Shown here: in pieces, positions 7,883 to 13,960 of the stretch
Numbering within the stretch: the first letter of the stretch is position 1
Layout: every line of letters starts with the position of its first letter
Assembly: GCA_002337545.1 (NCBI GenBank)
Contig: DDGE01000001.1
Location: 27,735-55,195, forward strand
DNA from: Phycisphaerales bacterium UBA1910
Lineage (GTDB): Bacteria; Planctomycetota; Phycisphaerae; Phycisphaerales; UBA1924
Direction: 5' to 3'
Length of the DNA stretch: 27,461 bases
The notes under the pieces: model-generated
The model's input: the letters and a program-made list of their open reading frames with translations, nothing else
Database searches by the model: none
What the model was told of the DNA's origin: nothing
Program-made: the position numbers and the translations under genes

Positions 7883-7983
7883 GTTCTATCGCTCTCTGAG
7901 GTTGATTTCTTCAACGAACAGGCAACAATATCTTCCCGCTGGGTTGGATGCCCGGCTTGTGCTTGATACAGGAACAACGATAC

Positions 7984-8253
7984 ATGGCTCACTCAAACTC
8001 TGCCAAAAAGCGAATCCGCCAGAACATCACCGCTCGTGCCCGCAATCGCTGGCGCATGAAGTCCATGCGTGGTGCGATTAAGGCATTCGATCAGGCAGTG
8101 GCTCAAGGCAATGTTGAGGAAGCAACCTCAGCATTCCGCGAAGCATCCAAGAGCGTCGATCGCACGGCCGCCAAGGGTGTCATCCACAGCAATCAGGCCT
8201 CTCGCCGTAAGAGCCGCATGAACGCGCGTCTCAAGGCAATGTCGAACAGCTGA
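7984..8253 (+). CDS. rpsT: 30S ribosomal protein S20
   Basis: This 89-residue basic helical protein binds 16S rRNA early in 30S assembly. The sequence MAHSNSAKKRIRQNITARAR and the later segment SVDRTAAKGVIHSNQASRRKSR are textbook S20. The frame is open further upstream, but ATG 7984 gives the family N-terminus. AGGA at 7970-7973 lies 10 nt before it. A weak promoter may be TTGATT (7902-7907) with CAATAT (7926-7931). It is a single-gene unit closed by a clear terminator. Confidence 0.97.
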   Translation: MAHSNSAKKRIRQNITARARNRWRMKSMRGAIKAFDQAVAQGNVEEATSAFREASKSVDRTAAKGVIHSNQASRRKSRMNARLKAMSNS

Positions 8254-8286
8254 TCAAGCACACGATCAAATCACACGATACGATAT

Positions 8287-8312
8287 AAACCCGGTCTTTG
8301 AACCGGGTTTTT
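8287..8312 (+). terminator. Terminator of rpsT
   Basis: AAACCCGGT (8287-8295) and ACCGGGTTT (8302-8310) form a perfect 9-bp stem with a 6-nt loop, and further T residues follow. It lies 34 nt after the rpsT stop. Confidence 0.88.
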
Positions 8313-8345
8313 CTTCGCATCAGACGACCAGATCAGATTCGGCGC

Positions 8346-9161
8346 ATGCCCAAACAGGGACGAGCACAACCCGTTATCCTTCCGACCCAATCGGTGGGGA
8401 CTCATCTCCCTCTCGCACGAGGTGGGTACTTTCATATCTCCTCGCGCCCCTGGCACACCCTCCTGTTCCTGCTCCCATTCATCATCTTCTACGAACTCGG
8501 ATCAACCGGCATCATTGGTGGTGGAGTTTCCGAGACGCTCGAAGCCCAGGATATGCTTGTCCGTTTTTTCGATCTCTTTGGTGTGCTCGGGCTGCATCTT
8601 CCCGCAATCGTGCTTGTTGTGACCCTGCTTATACAGCATCTCCTGAGTAAGTCGCGATGGACGGTCTATCCGGGCGTCCTGTTTGCGATGATTGCAGAAT
8701 CGGCGTTTCTCACCGGGCCCCTCGTCGTGCTCGCAATCGTGCTTTCGTCACTCGCCCCGGCGGTGATCACCGGGGGGGCTGCACAGAGCATTGAACCAAC
8801 TGTCATCCCCAGCACCTTTGAGGGCATGTACCTTGCTGTGGGGGCGGGGATATACGAGGAAATGCTGTTCCGTCTCGTGTTGATCACGCTGCTGCATTTC
8901 GTCGTTACCGATGTCCTGGGCTTCAAACACAAGACAGGGCTCGTCATCGCAGTCGTCCTATCGGCACTCGCGTTTGCCTGGCACCACGATGCGGTCACCG
9001 CCACCGGAGTGTTGAACTGGAGACTCGGGATTTTCTACACGCTCGCGGGGGGCTATTTCGGAGTCCTTTTTCTCGCTCGCGGATTCGGAATAGCGGTCGG
9101 TGCTCACCTTATGTACGATCTGCTCGTACTGGTCGTCATGCCCGGCATACAGGCCGAATAG
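8346..9161 (+). CDS. CPBP-family intramembrane metalloprotease (CAAX-like)
   Basis: This 271-residue membrane protein has several hydrophobic helices from about residue 38 onward. The three CPBP motifs are present: E171-E172 and R176 in YEEMLFR, H213 within FAWHHD, and H254 with D258 in GAHLMYD. These residues form the glutamate/histidine active site of Rce1-type proteases. The natural substrate is unknown; bacterial members are linked to peptide maturation, bacteriocin immunity or signalling. The frame is open back into the rpsT terminator, so I chose ATG 8346. No strong ribosome site is seen. No peptide or prenylation gene lies nearby to suggest a substrate. Confidence 0.82.
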   Translation: MPKQGRAQPVILPTQSVGTHLPLARGGYFHISSRPWHTLLFLLPFIIFYELGSTGIIGGGVSETLEAQDMLVRFFDLFGVLGLHLPAIVLVVTLLIQHLLSKSRWTVYPGVLFAMIAESAFLTGPLVVLAIVLSSLAPAVITGGAAQSIEPTVIPSTFEGMYLAVGAGIYEEMLFRLVLITLLHFVVTDVLGFKHKTGLVIAVVLSALAFAWHHDAVTATGVLNWRLGIFYTLAGGYFGVLFLARGFGIAVGAHLMYDLLVLVVMPGIQAE

Positions 9162-9223
9162 CGAACATCGATGCATTTTTTGCCTGTTGGAAACGGAATC
9201 AGATAGAAACTTCCGAGAGTGCG

Positions 9224-9252
9224 ATGACATGGGCGATGCGATGTGGTAGCGT
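9224..9252 (+). promoter_or_regulatory. Candidate promoter of the 105-residue gene
   Basis: ATGACA (9224-9229) and TAGCGT (9247-9252) are 17 bp apart. The start would fall near 9259, just before the GAGGTG ribosome site of the gene at 9273. Confidence 0.45.
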
Positions 9253-9272
9253 GGAACCGGAACGAGGTGCCC

Positions 9273-9590
9273 ATGTCTGAGCTCGATTTCGCACTCGACG
9301 GGTTGTATGCAGCTGGTTGGTGGCCCACCCAGAGCGATACATGCCTCAAATCTCCAGATCAACGCTGGTATCTTTCGCCGGATGCGGTTCGTGATGAGTT
9401 CGGGCGAGCAGGAATTGATCTGATCGATCGCACCAGTCCGCATGACCGCCATATTACGCTCACTTGGCGGATTCCGGGGCACGGGTGGGAATCTGTGACC
9501 GCCCAGACTGATTCAGCGGCATATCTCTTGGCGTACACCCATCTGTATTTGGTGACGAAACGCGAAGATCCTGCAACGATCCGCCATTGA
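9273..9590 (+). CDS. Small conserved-looking protein of unknown function
   Basis: I do not recognise this 105-residue protein. It is soluble, without a signal peptide or membrane helix, and rich in Trp, Asp and Tyr. It begins MSELDFALDGLYAAGWWP and contains SPDQRWYLSPDAV and HITLTWRIPGHGWESVTA. I read it as real because a promoter with correct spacing and a GAGGTG site (9264-9269) lead into ATG 9273, and the frame ends just before the tRNA-Glu promoter. ATG 9273 is preferred to the in-frame upstream start at 9243, which lies within the promoter. It is probably a single-gene unit. Confidence 0.68.
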   Translation: MSELDFALDGLYAAGWWPTQSDTCLKSPDQRWYLSPDAVRDEFGRAGIDLIDRTSPHDRHITLTWRIPGHGWESVTAQTDSAAYLLAYTHLYLVTKREDPATIRH

Positions 9591-9605
9591 ACTCTTGGTA
9601 TCGAC

Positions 9606-9633
9606 TTGACGCATCGAGAGTGCGGGGTAAAAT
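9606..9633 (+). promoter_or_regulatory. Promoter of the tRNA-Glu pair
   Basis: TTGACG (9606-9611) and TAAAAT (9628-9633) are 16 bp apart. The start near 9640 is about 13 nt before the first tRNA-Glu. It begins only 15 bp after the preceding stop codon. Confidence 0.7.
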
Positions 9634-9652
9634 CCCGCCTGATCATTGTTCT

Positions 9653-9727
9653 GGCCCCATCGTCTAGTCAGGTCCAGGACACCAGGTTTTCATCCTGGTA
9701 ACGCGGGTTCGAATCCCGCTGGGGTCA
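9653..9727 (+). tRNA. tRNA-Glu (anticodon TTC)
   Basis: Acceptor GGCCCCA pairs with TGGGGTC (one G-U pair). The anticodon stem CCAGG/CCTGG holds loop TTTTCAT with anticodon TTC, which reads GAA and GAG. The T loop is TTCGAAT, the discriminator is A9727 and CCA is not encoded. It is about 95% identical to the copy at 9780. Confidence 0.94.
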
Positions 9728-9729
9728 TT

Positions 9730-9762
9730 TGCCGGGTATCCGAAAGGGTGCTCGGCATTTTT
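9730..9762 (+). terminator. Hairpin with GAAA tetraloop and T5 between the tRNA-Glu genes
   Basis: TGCCGGGTATCC (9730-9741) pairs continuously with GGGTGCTCGGCA (9746-9757), allowing G-U pairs. The loop is GAAA, and TTTTT follows at 9758-9762. This is a strong intrinsic terminator shape placed between two tRNAs. Confidence 0.75.
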
Positions 9763-9779
9763 AACACCTTGATCGTCCC

Positions 9780-9854
9780 GGCCCCATCGTCTAGCCAGGT
9801 CCAGGACACCAGGTTCTCATCCTGGGAACGCGGGTTCAAATCCCGCTGGGGTCA
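9780..9854 (+). tRNA. tRNA-Glu (anticodon CTC)
   Basis: It has the same architecture as the first copy: acceptor GGCCCCA with TGGGGTC, anticodon loop TTCTCAT and anticodon CTC, which reads GAG. It differs from the first copy at about four positions (D loop, anticodon, variable region, T loop), which suggests a tandem duplication. Only 17 bp separate it from the T-run of the preceding hairpin. Confidence 0.94.
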
Positions 9855-9857
9855 TTG

Positions 9858-9899
9858 ATCGGCTCGCTCAATCGCGCGCGGGTCGGTTTTTCTGTTTTT
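9858..9899 (+). terminator. Terminator after the tRNA-Glu pair
   Basis: ATCGGCTCGC (9858-9867) pairs with GCGGGTCGGT (9878-9887), with several G-U pairs. It is followed by TTTTT and, after a short gap, a second T5 run (9895-9899). It starts 4 nt after the tRNA. Confidence 0.72.
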
Positions 9900-9904
9900 G
9901 AACA

Positions 9905-10594
9905 TCACAGATCCAGCTCATCCACGACTTTGCGGATGACATCAAAGTCAAACCCGCGTCGCGCGAGGCGCCCCGAGATTCGGCGAACACGAACATCGCG
10001 ATCATGCCGGTCCGAGATCGATCGAGCAGCCTGCTGTGCAAGTTTTCGCGCATCGTCAAGCGTGTCGCGATCCTCAAGCATCTCATCGAGGACACGATCG
10101 GAAATCGATTGATTGATCCCCTTTTCGCGGAGCTTTCCGGAGAGCAATCGGCGCCCAGCGGGTTTGCGGCTCAGCTGCGATCGCACCACCATGCGTGCGT
10201 ACTCCTCGTCGTTGAGGATCCCAAGTTCGATCAATCGCTCGATGCTCCACTCAATCGCGTCCGCTTCATACTTGTACTCACGGAGCTTCCGCCGAAGCTC
10301 GCCGCTGGATTTCGCTCGCTTCGTCAGGATCCGGACTGCTGCCCGATACGCGTTTCCCTGATCCAGCTCAGTTCGGAGCGCTTCCGCGAGCTCTTCTGTC
10401 CATGGTGTACCGACTTCGAGCCTGTGCTTCACTTTGGTCTCGAGCAGCACCCGCCCGACCTGTTGTTTGCTCACACGCAGCGATACCCGCACCGGATCGT
10501 CCGGACACGCGCGGATCGAAGTGATGGAGGCGCTCCCATCGAGGGGGATCGGTTCGGGTTCGGGGCGGGGCTTGCGGTATGCACGCGGACTCAT
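9905..10594 (-). CDS. recX: Regulatory protein RecX
   Basis: This 229-residue helical protein would bind RecA filaments and modulate recombination and the SOS response. After an unusual N-terminal stretch of about 75 residues come RecX-type three-helix repeats. Typical segments are LTKRAKSSGELRRKL, IERLIELGILNDEEYARM, SRKPAGRRLLSGKLREKGI and RRISGRLARRGFDFDVIRKV. RecX usually has 150-270 residues. ATG 10594 overlaps the upstream TPR gene stop by 4 nt (ATGA), so the two are co-translated. recA, its frequent neighbour, is not in this window. No T-run terminator follows on this strand. Confidence 0.85.
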   Translation of the reverse strand: MSPRAYRKPRPEPEPIPLDGSASITSIRACPDDPVRVSLRVSKQQVGRVLLETKVKHRLEVGTPWTEELAEALRTELDQGNAYRAAVRILTKRAKSSGELRRKLREYKYEADAIEWSIERLIELGILNDEEYARMVVRSQLSRKPAGRRLLSGKLREKGINQSISDRVLDEMLEDRDTLDDARKLAQQAARSISDRHDRDVRVRRISGRLARRGFDFDVIRKVVDELDL

Positions 10595-10899
10595 GAGATC
10601 GTGGTAATCAGTGCTTGGAGCTCGGATAACGCTTTCATATCGCCCGCACTCTTCGCGTGCTCGATGCCATCCTGGATCACAGAGATCGCGTCCTCGCGTT
10701 GTCCGAGTTCTTTGAGCGAGATGGCTTTAAAGTAGTACGCGTAACAGTAATCCGGGTCGAGGCGTAACGCCTCATTGAAGCATTCGATCGCCCGTGTATG
10801 CTCGTCGAGTTTCGCGCGTTCCTGCCCGATCCCGTAATGCACGAATGGGTCATTCGGGTCGACAGAGAGCAGCTTTTCGAGTTGTTCGATAGTGGGCAT
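10591..10899 (-). CDS. Small tetratricopeptide-repeat protein
   Basis: This 102-residue soluble protein is made of TPR helices. One repeat is centred on PFVHYGIGQERAKLDEHTRA with ALRLDP following, and a second on YCYAYYFKAISLKELGQRED. Such repeats mediate protein contacts, but the partner is unknown. ATG 10899 (MPTIEQ) is preferred to an upstream TTG. No ribosome site is seen; instead TATGAT (10910-10905) lies 5 nt before the ATG, so the message may be leaderless. It is translationally coupled to recX and follows the terminator of the dehydrogenase gene. Confidence 0.8.
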   Translation of the reverse strand: MPTIEQLEKLLSVDPNDPFVHYGIGQERAKLDEHTRAIECFNEALRLDPDYCYAYYFKAISLKELGQREDAISVIQDGIEHAKSAGDMKALSELQALITTIS

Positions 10900-10920
10900 G
10901 CTCAATCATACTGCGCAGAG

Positions 10921-10945
10921 AAAAGCGCGTGTAAGACACACGCGC
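10921..10945 (-). terminator. Terminator of the 3-hydroxyacyl-CoA dehydrogenase gene
   Basis: On the minus strand GCGCGTGT and ACACGCGC form a perfect 8-bp stem with a 5-nt loop, followed by TTTT. It lies about 48 nt after the stop codon and just before the TPR gene. Confidence 0.78.
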
Positions 10946-10992
10946 AGGAAGTTGTTTCCGGATAAGAGGATGCGTAAAGCGATTGAATCCTT

Positions 10993-11856
10993 TTACTTGG
11001 AGTAGTCGAAGACGCCTCTTCCGGTCTTGTTCCCCAGACGACCCGCGACAACCAACTGCTTGAGCAGCGGGCATGCGCGGTAGCGATCGTTGTTGAGGCC
11101 CTCGGCGAGCACATCCATGATGTGCACACAGGTATCGAGACCGATGAAGTCTGCAAGACGCAGCGGGCCCATGGGGTGGGCCATGCCGAGCTTCATGATC
11201 TCGTCGATGTGCTCGGGTTCCGCGACGCCTTCCATCCAGGCGTAGAACGCCTCGTTGATCATCGGCATCAGGATGCGGTTCGAGACAAACCCTGCCCGAT
11301 CGTTCGCAGGGACGGCGACTTTGCCCATCGCCTCCGCGAGGGCAATGGTCCGTTTGGTGGTTTCCTCGCTCGTTGCAAGCCCGTTGATGACCTCCACGAG
11401 TTTCATGACAGGAACAGGGTTGAAGAAGTGCATCCCGATGAAACGGTCAGCGGCGTCACCGACGCTCGTGGCGAGCGCAGTGATTGAAATCGACGAAGTA
11501 TTAGAGGCGAGGATTTGGTCCCCTGTGAACTTCTCCGCGAGCCCCGCGAAAATCTTCTTCTTGATATCAAGATCCTCAACGACGGCTTCGATCACAATGT
11601 CCGCATCTTCGAGGTGGTTCATATCCGTGACATAGGTCAGGTTCCCTTTCGCGGTGTTCACCTCTTCATCGCTCATGCGTCCTTTTTCGATTGCTCGCGC
11701 AAGGAGTTTGTCGTGGAGTCCTTCGCACTTCGCGATCGCGTCCCCAGAAAGGTCGTATACAACGGTTTGGAACCCGTTGACCGCGGCGACCTGAGCGATC
11801 CCGCCGCCCATCTGACCGCTTCCAATGACGCCGACCTTTTTGATCCCGTGATCCAT
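10993..11856 (-). CDS. hbd: 3-hydroxybutyryl-CoA dehydrogenase
   Basis: This 287-residue cytoplasmic enzyme interconverts 3-hydroxyacyl-CoA and 3-oxoacyl-CoA with NAD(P). The N-terminal Rossmann motif is GSGQMGGGIA (residues 12-21). Later come LASNTSSISI, the catalytic His in GMHFFNPVPVMKLVEV, and NDRAGFVSNRILMPMINEA at the start of the C-terminal domain. The end GNKTGRGVFDYSK is typical. The length matches single-domain Hbd/PaaH enzymes. AAGGAG lies 8 nt before ATG 11856 and a fitting promoter precedes it. It is divergent from the B12/MeaB gene, which suggests a shared link to acyl-CoA metabolism. Exact chain-length preference cannot be read from sequence. Confidence 0.93.
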   Translation of the reverse strand: MDHGIKKVGVIGSGQMGGGIAQVAAVNGFQTVVYDLSGDAIAKCEGLHDKLLARAIEKGRMSDEEVNTAKGNLTYVTDMNHLEDADIVIEAVVEDLDIKKKIFAGLAEKFTGDQILASNTSSISITALATSVGDAADRFIGMHFFNPVPVMKLVEVINGLATSEETTKRTIALAEAMGKVAVPANDRAGFVSNRILMPMINEAFYAWMEGVAEPEHIDEIMKLGMAHPMGPLRLADFIGLDTCVHIMDVLAEGLNNDRYRACPLLKQLVVAGRLGNKTGRGVFDYSK

Positions 11857-11903
11857 GACGCTGCTCCTTCAACTCGAGGGTTGGGTGTGTTTCGTGGGTC
11901 AAA

Positions 11904-11932
11904 ATCATAGTCGTACCCGCGTGCAGGGTCAC
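11904..11932 (-). promoter_or_regulatory. Promoter of hbd
   Basis: On the minus strand GTGACC (11932-11927) and TATGAT (11909-11904) are 17 bp apart. The start near 11898 gives a leader of about 40 nt with a good ribosome site. Confidence 0.5.
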
Positions 11933-11964
11933 CCGAAACACTCGGATCAGGCCAGACTACGGGT

Positions 11965-11993
11965 TTGGATTATGCATCGTTTCTGCATAGAAT
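11965..11993 (+). promoter_or_regulatory. Promoter of the B12/MeaB gene, with an inverted repeat in its spacer
   Basis: TTGGAT (11965-11970) and TAGAAT (11988-11993) are 17 bp apart. TATGCA (11971-11976) and TGCATA (11984-11989) form an inverted repeat that fills the spacer and overlaps the -10, a good place for a regulator to bind. Confidence 0.6.
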
Positions 11994-12044
11994 CTGTACC
12001 GCGCTATACAACGCGCATCCAGATCACCCCCGAGGATCAACTCC

Positions 12045-13211
12045 ATGGCCCAGCAGCTCGGCGAAGCGACCAGTGCATTCGAAAAACTTGATCGGTGTGC
12101 CGATCTCGATCACCGCCCACGCGTCCTGTTGGGCAAGATGGGGCTCGATGGGCACGATCGAGGCGTTAAGGTCATCGCCAGGGCGCTGCGCGACTCCGGA
12201 GTTCATGTTATTTACTCCGGTCTCTGGCAAACCCCACAGTCACTCGCAATCTCAGCACGCGATGAGGATGTTGATGTCATCGCCGCCTCGATGATGTCCA
12301 ACTCACATCTCGTACTCGGCAAGCATCTTATCGATGGGCTTGCGAATGTCGGTCGCCCCGACATCCCGGTCCTCATGGGAGGGATTCTTCCTCAGGAAGA
12401 TATCCCCAAACTCAAGGAGATGGGCGTTCGTCAATGCTTCCCGACTGGAACGGGGCTCATCGACATCGTGAACGCGGTTCGGAATTCCGTGCATGAGCTT
12501 GCTCTCAAGGTTGATACGGACCACCCCAGTGCGCAGCTCTCGCGCGATCTCTCATTGATCCACAACGAGAAGCCCATGCGTGATGATGCAACCCGTCGAC
12601 GCCCGAAACGCGTCATCGGGCTCACTGGGTCTCCTGGTGCAGGCAAGAGCACGCTCGTGGCCCAGCTCGCCCGAGAGCACTTCACGCGTGCGCAGAAAGA
12701 CCCGAGCATTGGGCGATGCGCTGTTCTCGCGTTTGACCCCAAAAGTCCTATCACGAACGGTGCTCTTCTGGGTGATCGTCTCCGTGTCGATTTCAACAAT
12801 ATTGGCGAGCATGTTTATTACCACTCACTCGCGATTCGCGGTGAAGACTATCACGGGCTCAATGACGCTATTGAACTCATTGGTGGTGCATGCTCGGGCA
12901 ACGATGCCTACGACACGCTCTTTGTCGAAACTGTCGGCGCGGGTCAGAACGAGACCATGATCCGTGACTATGTCGACCACACGGCCGTCGTACTGACTCC
13001 CGGCATGGGCGACGCCGTCCAGATGGACAAGGCGGGGATCCTCGAGATCGCGGATATCTTCGTGTGCAACAAGGCCGACCACCCAGGTGAGGATGAGCTT
13101 GTGCGGGATCTGCGCGACATCGCGGGCAAGACACCCATCGTCGAGACCGTCGCGACGCACGCGAAGGGCATCCCAGACCTCTTTGACACCCTGATGGCTG
13201 CTGGATCGTGA
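12045..13211 (+). CDS. B12-binding domain fused to a MeaB-like GTPase
   Basis: This 388-residue protein joins two parts of the acyl-CoA mutase system. Residues about 24-150 form a cobalamin-binding domain like the C-terminus of methylmalonyl-CoA mutase, with cobalt ligand H37 in KMGLDGHDRGVKVIA. Residues about 188-385 form a MeaB/ArgK G-protein: P-loop GSPGAGKST (195-203), FDPKSPITNGALLGDR, ETVGAGQNE and the NKAD base motif. MeaB proteins gate cofactor loading and protect the mutase. The TIM-barrel catalytic domain is absent, so a separate mutase subunit elsewhere is expected. GAGG (12032-12035) lies 9 nt before ATG 12045. pncC follows with a 4-nt overlap. Confidence 0.88.
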   Translation: MAQQLGEATSAFEKLDRCADLDHRPRVLLGKMGLDGHDRGVKVIARALRDSGVHVIYSGLWQTPQSLAISARDEDVDVIAASMMSNSHLVLGKHLIDGLANVGRPDIPVLMGGILPQEDIPKLKEMGVRQCFPTGTGLIDIVNAVRNSVHELALKVDTDHPSAQLSRDLSLIHNEKPMRDDATRRRPKRVIGLTGSPGAGKSTLVAQLAREHFTRAQKDPSIGRCAVLAFDPKSPITNGALLGDRLRVDFNNIGEHVYYHSLAIRGEDYHGLNDAIELIGGACSGNDAYDTLFVETVGAGQNETMIRDYVDHTAVVLTPGMGDAVQMDKAGILEIADIFVCNKADHPGEDELVRDLRDIAGKTPIVETVATHAKGIPDLFDTLMAAGS

Positions 13212-13744
13212 ACCTGAAGGAAGACATCCTACAGGCTTCCAATCGACTTGCAGAGCAACTGAACGCGAATCAGGCATCCGTGACAACCGTGGAGAGTTGC
13301 ACGGGTGGGCTTGTCAGTGCTGCGATTACCGCTTGCTCAGGCAGTTCCGCATACTTCCCAGGGGGGGTCGTAACCTATTCCAACCCACTCAAACACGATT
13401 TCGTTGGGGTTTCGAACGACACGCTCGAACGATATGGTGCGGTGAGTCCGCAGACGGCCATCGAGATGGCGAGGGGTGGTCAAGCTCGCATCGGTTCGGA
13501 TTACGCGATCTCAATCACCGGCATCGCTGGCCCAAGCGGGGGGAGCGATGACAAGCCCGTGGGGACGGTTTGGATTTGTGTCTCAGGGCCACGCAATCTG
13601 ACCGACTGCCGAGGATTTCGCTTCTCTGGCGATCGGGATCAGATCCGCTCCCAATCGTGCATGAATGCATTGGAGATGGCCATCCAGATGATCGCCGGAT
13701 TACCTGCTGCGCTTCCAGATGAACACGAACGATTCGACGCATAA
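13208..13744 (+). CDS. pncC: Nicotinamide-nucleotide amidohydrolase (CinA C-terminal family)
   Basis: This 178-residue enzyme deamidates nicotinamide mononucleotide to nicotinate mononucleotide, recycling NAD breakdown products. The family Ser (S30 in ESCTGG) and Lys (K62 in YSNPLK) are present, and GIAGPSGGSDDKPVGTVW is diagnostic. It is the stand-alone form without the CinA N-terminal domain. The GTG start overlaps the upstream stop as GTGA, so it is coupled to the B12/GTPase gene. A functional link with B12 metabolism is not obvious. Confidence 0.93.
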   Translation: MNLKEDILQASNRLAEQLNANQASVTTVESCTGGLVSAAITACSGSSAYFPGGVVTYSNPLKHDFVGVSNDTLERYGAVSPQTAIEMARGGQARIGSDYAISITGIAGPSGGSDDKPVGTVWICVSGPRNLTDCRGFRFSGDRDQIRSQSCMNALEMAIQMIAGLPAALPDEHERFDA

Positions 13745-13752
13745 ACTCGGTT

Positions 13753-13953
13753 ATGAACTGCACCGTCAATGGCGAACAACGAGACATCCCCGAGGGAACC
13801 ACGATCGAGCAACTTATCGCGGAGCTTGGTCTGGAGAAATCGATCTGTGCCGCGGAAGTCGATAAAAAAATCGTTCCCAAACGGGAACGATCTTCGTTTA
13901 CGATTCAGGACGGCATGTCGATCGAAATCGTCACGCTTGTGGGAGGCGGATGA
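13753..13953 (+). CDS. thiS: Sulfur carrier protein ThiS
   Basis: This 66-residue ubiquitin-like protein carries sulfur as a C-terminal thiocarboxylate for thiazole synthesis in thiamine formation. It starts MNCTVNGEQRDIPEGTTI, has the conserved IVPK segment, and ends LVGGG with the required terminal Gly-Gly. It follows pncC after 8 bp and is probably in the same transcript. No thiG or thiF is in the window. Its coding sequence contains a terminator-like hairpin that works on the opposite strand. Confidence 0.9.
   Translation: MNCTVNGEQRDIPEGTTIEQLIAELGLEKSICAAEVDKKIVPKRERSSFTIQDGMSIEIVTLVGGG
13864..13891 (-). terminator. Minus-strand terminator embedded in thiS
   Basis: Read on the minus strand, ATCGTTCCC (13891-13883) and GGGAACGAT (13878-13870) form a perfect 9-bp stem with a 4-nt loop (GTTT), followed by TTTTTT (13869-13864). 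This is a textbook intrinsic terminator about 70 nt past the stop of the convergent membrane-protein gene, inside the thiS reading frame. Confidence 0.78.
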
Positions 13954-13960
13954 CCTCCGT

